Part shown: one piece after another, positions 31,884 through 40,941 of the stretch
Layout of the letters: each line of letters begins with the position of its first letter
Numbering within the stretch: the stretch's first letter is position 1
NCBI GenBank assembly: GCA_016293925.1
Contig: JAEDCX010000006.1
Coordinates: 1-52,786, forward strand
Direction: 5' to 3'
DNA from: Lachnospiraceae bacterium
GTDB lineage: Bacteria; Bacillota; Clostridia; Lachnospirales; Lachnospiraceae
DNA: 52,786 nucleotides
Position numbers and translations under genes: made by a program
The notes under the pieces: generated by a model
The model's input: only the letters and a program-made list of their open reading frames with translations
The model's database searches: none
What the model was told of the DNA's origin: nothing

Positions 31884-33281
31884 ATGCGTTTTAAGTGGGA
31901 CAAGAAATATCTATACTGGGGAATAACTGCATTTGTTGTGATCTGTTGCAGTATTCTGTTTTATTATCTGTTATTCCATGGGGTCAGATTGCAGTCTGCA
32001 ATACGAAAAGTAGTCAGAATACTGATGCCATTCGTATATGGATTTGCCATTGCATACATTCTGTCACCGGTGGTCAATATGTTGGAGGGGAAGGTTTTGG
32101 AGCCACTCCGGCACAAAATATGTCGAAAACCTGTCAGTATCAAAACCTCGAAACGCATCCGTGTTATTGCCATATTCATTACCGAGATTCTGGCAATGCT
32201 TACCATCTATGGCCTCTTTGCCATGTTGATTCCGCAGATAACAAAGAGCATTCAGAGTATTGTGTTTCAATCCAGTTCTTATCTGAAGAACATAACCGGA
32301 TGGATCAGTGATATGACCATCAAATATCCCATTCTCCAGGATTACATTGATGTCAGTAATCTGGATCTGAATGCGGAAGGCATTGTAGAATGGTTGAACC
32401 AGAATGTCGACATTGATAAATATATGTCAAACATCGGTGGATATTTCTCGGTGTTTTTTTCCGGTGCATACGGTTTTTTCCGACAACTGTTCAATTTTGT
32501 GATCGGAATCATTATTTCTGTGTATCTCTTAAATAGCAAAGAAATATTTGCGGGGCAGGCCAAGAAAATTGTATACGCAGTTACCGAGAAACATACCGGC
32601 AATCGTTTCCTTAAGAACATGCGTTTTGTCCACAAAACATTTATCGGTTTCATATCCGGCAAAGCGGTAGATTCACTGATTATCGGAATGTTATGCTTTA
32701 TTGGAACGACCATATTACAGATTCCGTATCCAATTCTGGTTTCCGTTATTGTAGGAGTTACCAATATGATTCCTTTTTTCGGCCCGTATCTGGGAGCCGT
32801 TCCCTGTGCCTTGTTTATTCTGGTGATCAGTCCGATTCATTGTTTGTATTTCATTATTTTTATCATCATATTGCAGCAATTTGACGGTAATATCCTGGGT
32901 CCCAAGATTTTGGGAGAATCCACAGGATTATCCGGTATCTGGGTTATTTTTGCAATTATGTTTTTCGGCGGACTCTGGGGTGTCCTGGGAATGTTCGTCG
33001 CTGTACCTGTTTTCGCCGTTATTTTCGCAATGCTGAAAACAGTATTTGAACGTATGCTGAAGAAAAAGAATATGCCGACAGCCACTTCCGATTACATCAA
33101 GGTGAAAGAGATCGATAAGGAAATGGGATTCGTGGAACTGGATCCAAACGAAACCATCGGTCGTCGCAAGAATAAAATCCAGCAACATGGCTTCTTTGTT
33201 TCCCTGTTCCTGAAAATCAAAAGAAAACTGTTCAAGTGGATCCAAAAACTGAAAACCAGAGACAAACAAAGCAAACTTTAA
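31884..33281 (+). CDS. AI-2E family (PerM/YdiK) membrane protein
   Basis: This 465-residue protein has about eight membrane helices. The family pattern is clear: FVYGFAIAYILSPVVNMLE near the N-terminus, GVTNMIPFFGPYLGAVPCA, QQFDGNILGPKILGESTGLSG and FFGGLWGVLGMFVAVPVFAV. Family members export varied small molecules or ions; the name comes from autoinducer-2 export in E. coli and need not apply here. The C-terminal ~85 residues are a charged cytoplasmic tail ending in Lys-rich sequence. It stands alone between divergent and convergent neighbours with its own promoter and terminator. Confidence 0.9.
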   Translation: MRFKWDKKYLYWGITAFVVICCSILFYYLLFHGVRLQSAIRKVVRILMPFVYGFAIAYILSPVVNMLEGKVLEPLRHKICRKPVSIKTSKRIRVIAIFITEILAMLTIYGLFAMLIPQITKSIQSIVFQSSSYLKNITGWISDMTIKYPILQDYIDVSNLDLNAEGIVEWLNQNVDIDKYMSNIGGYFSVFFSGAYGFFRQLFNFVIGIIISVYLLNSKEIFAGQAKKIVYAVTEKHTGNRFLKNMRFVHKTFIGFISGKAVDSLIIGMLCFIGTTILQIPYPILVSVIVGVTNMIPFFGPYLGAVPCALFILVISPIHCLYFIIFIIILQQFDGNILGPKILGESTGLSGIWVIFAIMFFGGLWGVLGMFVAVPVFAVIFAMLKTVFERMLKKKNMPTATSDYIKVKEIDKEMGFVELDPNETIGRRKNKIQQHGFFVSLFLKIKRKLFKWIQKLKTRDKQSKL

Positions 33282-33312
33282 AGAAACGAATGATACCGTT
33301 TAAAAGAAAATA

Positions 33313-33352
33313 TCCGGGGTTAAAAAATACATATAACCCCGGAATTTCTTTG
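33313..33352 (+). terminator. Terminator of the AI-2E-family gene
   Basis: A perfect 10-bp GC-rich stem (33313-33322 with 33334-33343) with an 11-base loop is followed by ATTTCTTTG and more T. The remaining bases to 33453 hold nothing I recognise. Confidence 0.8.
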
Positions 33353-33453
33353 TTTGTTTTGTGAACTTTTCGTTAAAGCCGCGTTTTGCGAATAATTATC
33401 TGTTGGAAATCCACTTCTCTCAAGTGAATTTGTCCGGAACAACACCGAACCTA

Positions 33454-34080
33454 TTATTTGACACGTTCCTCAAAATCCTGTACAAATTGCGCAATCAGAT
33501 TCACCGTACCGTCAATTCCGAGCACACTGCTGTTAACACTTAAATCATAACTGTCGGAGCGTCCCCATTTTTTGCTGGTGTAGTAATTGTAATAGCTTTG
33601 ACGTTGTTTATCTTTTTTGTTCATCATTTCTTTGGCCTTGGCTTCAGACAGATCATATTTTTCCATGATTCGTTTTGCCTTACAGCCCTCATTTCCATGG
33701 ATAAACACATGAATACAATTCTCAAATTCACTCAATGCATAGTCTGCACAACGACCGACAATCACGCAGGGACCCTCACTGGCAATTTTCTTAATCGTAT
33801 CGAATTGCGCCAGAAAAACCTTATGGCTGATGGGCATATCCACAAAGGCCGAGGAATTGTACCCAAAGGAATATGTATCCATAACAAGGTTATACAGGAA
33901 TGAATTGGTAGGGCGTTCATCGTGATTCTGAATCATCGCTTCACAAAGCCCACTCTCCTTCGCTGCTCTGGATAATAATTCTTTGTCATAACAGGGAATA
34001 TTGAATTTGGCTGCCAGTTTCTCTCCGATCTCTCTTCCGCCGGAACCGAATTGACGACCGATCGTGATAATCGTATTCAT
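33454..34080 (-). CDS. Cytidylate kinase-like family protein
   Basis: This 208-residue protein begins with a P-loop-like stretch ITIGRQFGSGGREIGEKLA and continues IPCYDKELLSRAAKESG, CVIVGRCADYAL and KKDKQRQSYYNYYTSKKWG, typical of the Cytidylate_kin2 (PF13189) family. True CMP kinase (Cmk) has a different layout, so this is a relative with an unproven substrate. I chose ATG 34080 because AGGAGG lies 8 bases upstream. In-frame GTG 34089 overlaps that site. It has its own promoter. Confidence 0.85.
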   Translation of the reverse strand: MNTIITIGRQFGSGGREIGEKLAAKFNIPCYDKELLSRAAKESGLCEAMIQNHDERPTNSFLYNLVMDTYSFGYNSSAFVDMPISHKVFLAQFDTIKKIASEGPCVIVGRCADYALSEFENCIHVFIHGNEGCKAKRIMEKYDLSEAKAKEMMNKKDKQRQSYYNYYTSKKWGRSDSYDLSVNSSVLGIDGTVNLIAQFVQDFEERVK

Positions 34081-34150
34081 CCATAACACCTCCTGATTCT
34101 TACTCCATGATTTACAAAGAGATACAACGAAATAGGTATCCCCTTACTAC

Positions 34151-34159
34151 ATTATATCA
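34151..34159 (-). promoter_or_regulatory. Extended -10 promoter of the cytidylate kinase-like gene
   Basis: On the minus strand TGATATAAT (34151-34159) is an extended, perfect -10 about 70 bases before the start. The -35 is weak. Confidence 0.5.
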
Positions 34160-34163
34160 GATT

Positions 34164-35072
34164 CTATGGCAAAATATCTAATAAATGTTGAAAATAATCC
34201 GGCAATGGTGCCTCTATCTCCAGGTACTCTCCCGTAATCGGATGTGGAAAGCCCAGATAATATGCATGTAAGGTCTGACCGGTCAGATGATATGGACTCT
34301 TCCGGTTGGAATACACGGCATCCCCCAGAACCGGATGCTGGATATGAGCCATATGAACGCGAATCTGGTGCGTTCTCCCGGTTTCCAGCCGGCATTCCAC
34401 ATAGGAATATTCCTTCCATGCCTGCAACACCTTGTAATGTGTCACAGCAGGCTTGCCATTGTCAACTACAGCCATTTTTATACGGTCATTGGGGTTTCTT
34501 CCGATCGGAGCGTTTATCGTGCCTTCCTGCGTCGAAAATGAGCCGTGTACGATGGCTCTGTACCTGCGGTCGATAGAATGTTCCTTGAGATACTCTGCCA
34601 TAACCAGGTGTGCCCGGTTGCTCTTACATACGATCAGGGAACCGGTGGTGTCCCGGTCGATTCGATGCACGATTCCCGGCCGCAACACTCCGTTGATACC
34701 GGACAGATGATCCTTGCAATGGTATAACAGTGCATTGACAAGCGTACCGGTGTAATGCCCCGGTGCAGGATGCACCACCATGCCTTTCGGTTTATTGACA
34801 ATCAGAAGATCTTCGTCTTCGTAGAGAATGTCCAGCGGAATGTTCTCCGCCGGAATATTCAGTTCAATTGCCTCCGGAATGAACAATACAATCTCGTCAT
34901 CCGTACTGACCCTTGTGCTGGCGGAACATGCTTTTCCGTTCAACAGAACATTTCCGTCCTTAATCAGTTTCTGGATATAGGTTCTGGAACGATCCTCCAT
35001 CAGAGAATGAATGCATCTGTCTATTCTGTTATCCTCATTTTCTTCCGAAACAATGATTTTCAGTTCTTCCAT
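34164..35072 (-). CDS. rluD: RluD-type 23S rRNA pseudouridine synthase
   Basis: This 302-residue protein has an S4 domain (NRIDRCIHSLMEDRSRTYIQKLI) and the RluA catalytic domain with LLIVNKPKGMVVHPAPGH, HRIDRDTTGSLIVCKS (catalytic Asp) and LETGRTHQIRVHMAHIQHPVLGD, read in parts. The lspA-rluD pairing (ylyB in Bacillus) is conserved and marks this as the RluD branch, which modifies helix 69 of 23S rRNA. I chose ATG 35072 because GGAG sits 6 bases upstream. ATG 35084 is also possible and would add four residues. Confidence 0.92.
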   Translation of the reverse strand: MEELKIIVSEENEDNRIDRCIHSLMEDRSRTYIQKLIKDGNVLLNGKACSASTRVSTDDEIVLFIPEAIELNIPAENIPLDILYEDEDLLIVNKPKGMVVHPAPGHYTGTLVNALLYHCKDHLSGINGVLRPGIVHRIDRDTTGSLIVCKSNRAHLVMAEYLKEHSIDRRYRAIVHGSFSTQEGTINAPIGRNPNDRIKMAVVDNGKPAVTHYKVLQAWKEYSYVECRLETGRTHQIRVHMAHIQHPVLGDAVYSNRKSPYHLTGQTLHAYYLGFPHPITGEYLEIEAPLPDYFQHLLDILP

Positions 35073-35099
35073 GCTGCTCTCCATTGCAAGACGCCCCGG

Positions 35100-35657
35100 T
35101 TACTTCATTTCCCGGAACTTCTTTTGCTTGATATCCAGAAACAACAAATCCTTTTCCCGATACTTAAAGAGAAACAGACCGATAAACACAACAATTCCGG
35201 TCGCCACAAACAAATCCGACAGATTAAAAGCCGGAAAATGAATGCCGTACAAAGAGATAAAGTCCGTTACACTTCCGTGAAACAGCCGATCTGTCACATT
35301 GCCGAGCGAACCGGATATCACAACGGTCAGCGCAATGTGGAGCGGTGTAAATCTCGGAGTATTCGGAGATTTCACCAACATATAGACTGCGCAGAAAATC
35401 ATGATAAGCGCCACAAATACGAATAGAAAGGTCTGTCCTTCCAGAATGCCAAGGGGACCTCCGGTATTCTCGATCGGGCGAATTTCCAGCACATGATCCA
35501 GAATGACATAGTACTGATCCGGTTCCAGCATTCTTGCCGCATATTTCGTCACCTGATCAATACATAATAAGCATAGCATGAGAATCAGGTCGCGTATCAG
35601 CGTCCGTTTCTTTTTCTTTTCAGTCTCCGGCTTCTTCCTAGTCATTGGCTTGTTCAT
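35100..35657 (-). CDS. lspA: Lipoprotein signal peptidase
   Basis: LspA cuts signal peptides from prolipoproteins after lipid attachment. This 185-residue protein has a basic start, four membrane helices (e.g. LIRDLILMLCLLCIDQVTK; FVFVALIMIFCAVYMLV), the NTGGPLGIL segment, and the two catalytic Asp motifs GSLGNVTDRL and FNLSDLFVA. The Lys-rich tail (REKDLLFLDIKQKKFREMK) is longer than usual. ATG 35657 overlaps the end of aroB by 20 bases. A substrate, the lipoprotein carboxypeptidase, is encoded at 39559-40560. Confidence 0.93.
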   Translation of the reverse strand: MNKPMTRKKPETEKKKKRTLIRDLILMLCLLCIDQVTKYAARMLEPDQYYVILDHVLEIRPIENTGGPLGILEGQTFLFVFVALIMIFCAVYMLVKSPNTPRFTPLHIALTVVISGSLGNVTDRLFHGSVTDFISLYGIHFPAFNLSDLFVATGIVVFIGLFLFKYREKDLLFLDIKQKKFREMK

Positions 35658-36747
35658 CAAAATAGATCTCTTTGATTCCTTCCAGTATCTCTTCGTCCGT
35701 CACATCATCCATCAATACAGCTCTTCCGATTTTCTTCAACAGGACGAAACGGATCTTCCCGCTCTTCATCTTCTTGTCGGATTTCGTCAGTTTCAGAATC
35801 TCTTCGGGATCGATACTGTCGATGGAAATCGGAAGTTTGAAGGGAACAAACATATCCCGCAGTTCATAATATTCCTCTTTGCCAAGCAGGCCTCTCTGAT
35901 AAGAAATGTACGCTGCCGCAACACTTCCCAATGCGACACACTCCCCGTGGGCAAGGTTGAAGTTCATATATTTTTCAATTGCATGTCCGATGGTATGTCC
36001 GAAATTCAGCAGCGCCCGTTCATTCTTCTCATAAGGATCAAGTTCTACCACTGCTTTTTTCACAAGATTACTCTCATAGACCAATTCTTTCAAAACATCG
36101 GAATCCCGCTCATCAATCTCATAGAGATTGGAAAGCAGCCATTCATAGTATTTCGCATTACGGATCAGCCCATGCTTCAGGACCTCGCCCATGCCGGATG
36201 CAAACTGACGGTCATCCAGTGTCTTCAGAACAGAAACGTTACTATACACGAGGACAGGCATCTTAAATGCACCGATCATATTTTTATACTGTTCATAATC
36301 CACACCTGTCTTCCCGCCGATGGAACTGTCCACCTGACTCAGCAGCGTGGTTGGAATCTGAACGAAGTCCACTCCCCTCAGATAGGTTGCTGCAATGAAT
36401 CCGGTCATATCGCCGGTCACTCCGCCTCCCAGCGCCACCAGAAGATCATGCCGATCGAATCTGTTCTCAATCAGATTCCGATACATGTCATAAACGGTAT
36501 TCAGGTTCTTGCTCTCCTCTCCTGCCGGAAAAGAGAATACAAATACATTCTCCGTGATTTTCCTGCACGCTTCCGAAACCTCCTCTGCATACAAGCCCTG
36601 TACGGTGGAGTCCGTCAGAATTGCGATCTTATGTTCAAAACCGTATCCCAGTGCCGCAAGCTCCGCGCCAAGATCCGCAAAGGAATCCCGGTAAACAATA
36701 TCGTAACCCTGTGTATTTTGGGATGAAACATGTAATCTTTCTTCCAT
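35638..36747 (-). CDS. aroB: 3-dehydroquinate synthase
   Basis: AroB converts DAHP to 3-dehydroquinate, the second step of the shikimate pathway, using NAD and a divalent metal. The 369-residue protein has the NAD-binding GGGVTGDMTGFIAATYLRG, IPTTLLSQVDSSIGGKTGVD, GEVLKHGLI (metal-ligand Glu) and NFGHTIGHAIE (metal-ligand His). AAAGAGG precedes ATG 36747. An open frame to 36786 has no binding site. No other aro gene is nearby. It overlaps lspA, so it is in the aroB-lspA-rluD unit. Confidence 0.95.
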   Translation of the reverse strand: MEERLHVSSQNTQGYDIVYRDSFADLGAELAALGYGFEHKIAILTDSTVQGLYAEEVSEACRKITENVFVFSFPAGEESKNLNTVYDMYRNLIENRFDRHDLLVALGGGVTGDMTGFIAATYLRGVDFVQIPTTLLSQVDSSIGGKTGVDYEQYKNMIGAFKMPVLVYSNVSVLKTLDDRQFASGMGEVLKHGLIRNAKYYEWLLSNLYEIDERDSDVLKELVYESNLVKKAVVELDPYEKNERALLNFGHTIGHAIEKYMNFNLAHGECVALGSVAAAYISYQRGLLGKEEYYELRDMFVPFKLPISIDSIDPEEILKLTKSDKKMKSGKIRFVLLKKIGRAVLMDDVTDEEILEGIKEIYFDEQAND

Positions 36748-36837
36748 GTGAACCTCTTTTCTGTTTTGGTATATCATCGGAACCATCCGCTATGCTCCGG
36801 CTGCTATCGTGATACCTGCAGCAACGGATCAAACACA

Positions 36838-36864
36838 GAAAAACGCCGCTTATGCAGCAGCGTT
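36838..36864 (-). terminator. Terminator after sepF
   Basis: On the minus strand a 9-bp stem with one mismatch (36842-36850 with 36856-36864) is followed by GTTTTTCTGTG. It separates the sepF unit from aroB. Confidence 0.65.
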
Positions 36865-36878
36865 CTGATCCGGTTCCG

Positions 36879-37379
36879 TTAAATGGTGGAGATCTCCGGA
36901 GATCCGTTGGAACTCATAATATTCGGGAAATCCCCCGAGATATCAACATTCGCCGGTGTAACAATGATAATGGAATTGGATATCTTCTGAAGATTGCCGT
37001 TCATTGCATAACAGGAACCGGACGTAAAGTCCATCACCCGTTGCGCAATATCAAAATCCAGTCCTTCCAGATTCAAAACCACCGTACGTCCTTCCAGCAG
37101 CGTATCAGTTATCTCTCTAGCATCGTCCACGGATTCCGGTTTGATAACACATACCTTCATGGAATCAGCGGGAGTAATCTTACGTGGCTGTTTTGGCATA
37201 GATCTGACAACCCGCTGTGGCTTCACCACTTCCTCTTCCGGTCCGTCATTGCTATTCATGGAACTTTTAAATGAGGAATTCTTTGCCTTATTCTCTACCT
37301 CCGGCTCTTCCTCATAATCATCATCAAGATCATCATCTACATCATTCAGTCTGAGGATACCTACTAATTTGTCAAACAA
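36879..37379 (-). CDS. sepF: Cell division protein SepF
   Basis: SepF binds FtsZ, shapes it into rings and tethers it to the membrane. The 166-residue protein has a short amphipathic N-terminus (MFDKLVGILRL) for membrane contact, an acidic linker (DDDLDDDYEEEPE) and the core domain (~75-160) with VVLNLEGLDFDIAQRVMDF and SGSCYAMNG. The start is TTG 37379 after AAAAGGAG. yggS lies directly upstream as in Bacillus (ylmE-ylmF), but ylmG, ylmH and divIVA do not follow. Confidence 0.95.
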   Translation of the reverse strand: MFDKLVGILRLNDVDDDLDDDYEEEPEVENKAKNSSFKSSMNSNDGPEEEVVKPQRVVRSMPKQPRKITPADSMKVCVIKPESVDDAREITDTLLEGRTVVLNLEGLDFDIAQRVMDFTSGSCYAMNGNLQKISNSIIIVTPANVDISGDFPNIMSSNGSPEISTI

Positions 37380-37401
37380 TGTTCTATTCTCCTTTTACTG
37401 T

Positions 37402-38094
37402 TTATACCATGTAATCTCGTTTTCCGAATATGCCTGTTCCAACCCGTGTATAGGTAGCCCCTTCTTCCGTTGCCACCTGATAATCGCCGGACATACCCAT
37501 GGACAGAACATCCATATCTACATTATCAATGTTTTGCCGGGCTATGTCAACAGATAAATGCTTCAATCCAACAAAATATTGCCTGTTTTTCTCCGGATCA
37601 TCAACATATGGTGCTATTGTCATCAATCCCCGAATCTTCACATTGGGTAAAAGAGCAATCCGGCGTACCAGTTCTGCCGCATCCTCTTCCATGACGCCAA
37701 ACTTCGATTCCTCCTTTGCAATATTCACTTCTATCAAAATGGGGATCACGCGGTTCTGTTTTGCAGCCTCCTTACTGATCTCACAAGCCAGATGGTAGGA
37801 ATCCACACTATGGATCATGTATACCTTATCAGCAATATACTTTACTTTGTTCGTCTGCAAATGGCCGATCATGTGCCATCGGATATCGTTCGGAAGCTGA
37901 TCGTATTTCGCCACCAGTTCCTGAACCTTATTCTCACCAAAATCACGGCATCCGGCCTCATATACTTCGGCAATGGCCGATACAGGATGGGTTTTGCTGA
38001 CTGCAATCAGCGTTACGTCCGTTTCCTTCCTACCGCTTCTTACCGATGCACCGTGTACCTTTTCCAGTATTTCCTGATATTGTTCTGCAAGCAT
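37402..38094 (-). CDS. yggS: YggS/YlmE pyridoxal phosphate-binding protein
   Basis: This 230-residue protein is a one-domain PLP-binding barrel that keeps free PLP levels in balance and has no known catalytic reaction. K34 (AVSKTH) is the PLP lysine. Further blocks are FGENKVQELVAKY, WHMIGHLQTNKVKY, EVNIAKEESKFGV and LSMGMSGDYQVA, the phosphate-binding turn. It lies 22 bases before sepF. Confidence 0.96.
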   Translation of the reverse strand: MLAEQYQEILEKVHGASVRSGRKETDVTLIAVSKTHPVSAIAEVYEAGCRDFGENKVQELVAKYDQLPNDIRWHMIGHLQTNKVKYIADKVYMIHSVDSYHLACEISKEAAKQNRVIPILIEVNIAKEESKFGVMEEDAAELVRRIALLPNVKIRGLMTIAPYVDDPEKNRQYFVGLKHLSVDIARQNIDNVDMDVLSMGMSGDYQVATEEGATYTRVGTGIFGKRDYMV

Positions 38095-38137
38095 TTCTGA
38101 TCAATCCTTCCCTGCCGGTCCATTATTCGGACATATT

Positions 38138-39547
38138 CTAATAGACAAAATCATCATCACTTACGGTAGACGCATCCAACACGATCCGGTCATAAGCAAT
38201 CAATCCGTACGGAGTATTGGACTTGACAATGGCATATTCCGAATTCTGGTACAGAATGGAAATCTGTCTGAAATCCGCATATCCCTTGTTCATGTTATAT
38301 ACCCCGATCAGGGTGCCGCTTTTGGTGATGGTATAACTGTCCGGAGAATCATTTCTCATAATAATATCTCCGATGCGGAGCGTCGATTTATCCACATAGC
38401 ATTCCTCATCCGTTGTGGCATAGATCGTCACTTCGATGAATTCGCCGGTCATATTTCCCTTTTCATCATAGGTCCGCCTGTTGATTCCTTCTTTCCCCCT
38501 GCGTCCACCTTTGATAATGTATTCCTTGGGTATCATGAAGAATTCTTTCTCCACAATGGAGGAAACCGGAATCTTCAGTCCCCTCTCTTCTTCCGTTTCA
38601 ATCTCGATGTTAATAAAACGATCCGACACATAAGTCTGCATGGAATCGTACAGTGTCATCACACCATATACCCCGTCCGGACGCTGCAGGATATAGAAAT
38701 CCGCCAACGATGTGGTATCCGAATCCGGAAACGTTATCCGGACCCTGCTCTTATCTGCCAGCTGTGCTCTTGCAAACTCATTCAACTGTATCACCAAATT
38801 CCAGGTATCCTTCCGGGTCAGTTTATAAACAGGATCCTCCGGTTCCACAATGGCATTGTTATAGAGAATGGTTTTCTCATAGGTGCTCTCGTCAAACATG
38901 GTATTCTGAATATCGTCCACGGTACACCCTTCATATCCGTCCACATAATATGCCACAATACCCGTTTTGGACGCACTGCTGATATGCAGACCATCTCTTC
39001 CCGATAGTCCGTTCAGGGAAGCGAGATCATCCAGCAATGTATAGTTCTCATATTTCAACAACGTACCTTCCAGCGTATTTTCAAATCGATACACCCTGGA
39101 AAATTCATTGTCTGCCATGGAATTCTGAAACTGTCCGATCATTCCTCTCAGTTCCTCCAGTTCATGATCGGACAGGCTGTGACCGGTATCGCCTGCATAG
39201 TCAGAATTGTGGACATGCTGATTCTCATCAATACTGTAAACAATATTGCCGACTCCGGTCCGTTCTCCCTCTCGGACATAATAATTCACATATCCGGAGG
39301 TCTCCGCATAGAATAACGCCTCTTCCCGGACCGCCAGCGCCCGATAGGAATTGGAAACCGCCAGAGAACCCTCCCGGACTTCGTACCCGGCAATCTTATC
39401 CGAACGTACAAACAGAAAAATGTAGACCACAATATAAATAAAGATAACCGCAAAAACAAGCAGGCCGACGTTCATGCGCCCTGCTTTGCTGCGTTTGCGG
39501 TATTGGTTATAGGATACTACTTTATTCTGATCATTCGCAGTACGCAC
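38138..39547 (-). CDS. HlyD-like membrane adaptor of unknown partner
   Basis: The 469-residue protein has a short basic cytoplasmic part, one membrane helix (~24-46, VGLLVFAVIFIYIVVYIFLFV), and a large outside domain. EEALFYAETSGYVNYYVREGERTGVGNIVYSI looks like the lipoyl/barrel-sandwich hybrid of HlyD-type adaptors. The C-terminal part again has beta-rich repeats. The start is GTG 39547 after TAGGAG. No transporter gene lies next to it. Its place between a carboxypeptidase and yggS-sepF suggests a role at the envelope or septum, which is inference only. Confidence 0.75.
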   Translation of the reverse strand: MRTANDQNKVVSYNQYRKRSKAGRMNVGLLVFAVIFIYIVVYIFLFVRSDKIAGYEVREGSLAVSNSYRALAVREEALFYAETSGYVNYYVREGERTGVGNIVYSIDENQHVHNSDYAGDTGHSLSDHELEELRGMIGQFQNSMADNEFSRVYRFENTLEGTLLKYENYTLLDDLASLNGLSGRDGLHISSASKTGIVAYYVDGYEGCTVDDIQNTMFDESTYEKTILYNNAIVEPEDPVYKLTRKDTWNLVIQLNEFARAQLADKSRVRITFPDSDTTSLADFYILQRPDGVYGVMTLYDSMQTYVSDRFINIEIETEEERGLKIPVSSIVEKEFFMIPKEYIIKGGRRGKEGINRRTYDEKGNMTGEFIEVTIYATTDEECYVDKSTLRIGDIIMRNDSPDSYTITKSGTLIGVYNMNKGYADFRQISILYQNSEYAIVKSNTPYGLIAYDRIVLDASTVSDDDFVY

Positions 39548-39558
39548 AGCAAAATCTC

Positions 39559-40560
39559 CTACTGTTTATATACTTCACCCAGCAGCCCGGTCATCTGTTC
39601 ATAGAGTACGGCACGCTCTATGCTTCCCAGGATAATTCCGATATAGGAATTCCCATAGATATCCTTGGCCAGAAGAATAAGACACTGACCGGCCGCATTG
39701 GTCGTACCTGTTTTGCCACCGATCACCGTAATTCTGTCCGGCGTTTTGCAGTTTCCGTTCAGATATTGATTGGTCGTTTTCACGGACATCTCTACAACAC
39801 TGCCGGATTTATCGAAATACTGTGTGGTATAGGAATTCATGGAAATAATCTCAGTAAAAACATCATACTGACATGCCGCATTGAAAATCAGATACATGTC
39901 ATATGCCGTAATCAGATGATCCTCCTGAGTCAGCCCATGGGGATTCATAAAGTGGCAGTTGGTGGCTCCGATCCTGTATGCTTCTTCATTCATCAGCTCC
40001 GCAAATGCCTCCACGGATCCGCTGATCCCTTCCGCAATCACAATCGCAGCATCATTGGCAGAACAGATCAGCAACGCATGCAATGCCTGATCCATCGTCA
40101 ACCGATCTCCCGGCTTCAATCCGCAGTTGGATGCACCGCTCGGTAAATGAACGGCATTCTCGGAAACCGTCAGGTTGCTGTCCAATTCCCCGTATTTCAA
40201 GGCAAGCAACGCCGTCATCACCTTGGTCAGGGAAGCAGGATTGTATTTGGTGTGTACATTTTTCGCATAGATTGTCTCGCCCGTGGATACATTGAAAAGA
40301 CCTGCCGCATTGGCATTACTCATATTCACCGTTGTGATTCCGGCATTGTTCGCATCCGTCACACACAAAGAAGAGGCAAATGATTTTGCAAGATCCGATT
40401 CATCTGCCTTCAGAATCTTATAACTGCTGACCGGATATTCATAATCATACTGCATGGAGAACGTTTCCGTTCCGCATGCAGTCAGCGTACCGATCATCCA
40501 TACGCCCAACAGCAGTGCAAGTATTCTTTCAACTGTTCCTCTTCTACTTGTACATCTCAC
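39559..40560 (-). CDS. D-alanyl-D-alanine carboxypeptidase, lipoprotein form
   Basis: This serine peptidase (S11 family, low-molecular-weight PBP) trims the last D-Ala from peptidoglycan stem peptides. The 333-residue protein has S110 and K113 (ASLTKV), S167-A-N169 (SAN) and K283-T-G (GGKTGTT). The N-terminus ends in a lipobox (GTLTAC, C29), so it should be a membrane-anchored lipoprotein rather than held by the usual C-terminal amphipathic helix. The start is GTG 40560, which overlaps mgsA by 17 bases. It differs from typical DacA in being shorter at the C-terminus. Confidence 0.9.
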   Translation of the reverse strand: MRCTSRRGTVERILALLLGVWMIGTLTACGTETFSMQYDYEYPVSSYKILKADESDLAKSFASSLCVTDANNAGITTVNMSNANAAGLFNVSTGETIYAKNVHTKYNPASLTKVMTALLALKYGELDSNLTVSENAVHLPSGASNCGLKPGDRLTMDQALHALLICSANDAAIVIAEGISGSVEAFAELMNEEAYRIGATNCHFMNPHGLTQEDHLITAYDMYLIFNAACQYDVFTEIISMNSYTTQYFDKSGSVVEMSVKTTNQYLNGNCKTPDRITVIGGKTGTTNAAGQCLILLAKDIYGNSYIGIILGSIERAVLYEQMTGLLGEVYKQ

Positions 40561-40939
40561 GCCACTCCATGTCTCCTCTGTCCAGTGATTTGATCAGCAG
40601 CTCTGCCGATGCCAGATTCGTCGCCAACGGTATATTGTGGATGTCGCATAATTTGACTACATTATTGACATCCGGCTCATGAGATTTGGGTGTTAACGGA
40701 TCCCGCAGAAAGATCACCAGATCCATCTGGTTGTGTTCGATCTGTGCACCGATCTGCTGTTCTCCGCCCAAATGTCCCGCCAGAAATTTATGTATATTCA
40801 GATTCGTAACCTCTTCGATCAGTCGTCCGGTCGTTCCGGTTGCGTATAATTCATTCTTACTCAAAATCCCCCGATAAGCGATGCAGAAATTCTGCATCAG
40901 TTTTTTCTTTGCATCATGTGCAATCAAAGCAATATTCAT
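40544..40939 (-). CDS. mgsA: Methylglyoxal synthase
   Basis: MgsA turns dihydroxyacetone phosphate into methylglyoxal, an overflow route from glycolysis that phosphate inhibits. The 131-residue protein has IALIAHDAKKK, ATGTTGRLIEE, GHLGGEQQIGA, the catalytic Asp in FLRDPLTPK and IPLATNLASAEL. AGAGAGG precedes ATG 40939. The rodA-mgsA order is common in Clostridia, but no functional link is obvious. Confidence 0.96.
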   Translation of the reverse strand: MNIALIAHDAKKKLMQNFCIAYRGILSKNELYATGTTGRLIEEVTNLNIHKFLAGHLGGEQQIGAQIEHNQMDLVIFLRDPLTPKSHEPDVNNVVKLCDIHNIPLATNLASAELLIKSLDRGDMEWREMYK

Positions 40940-40941
40940 AA

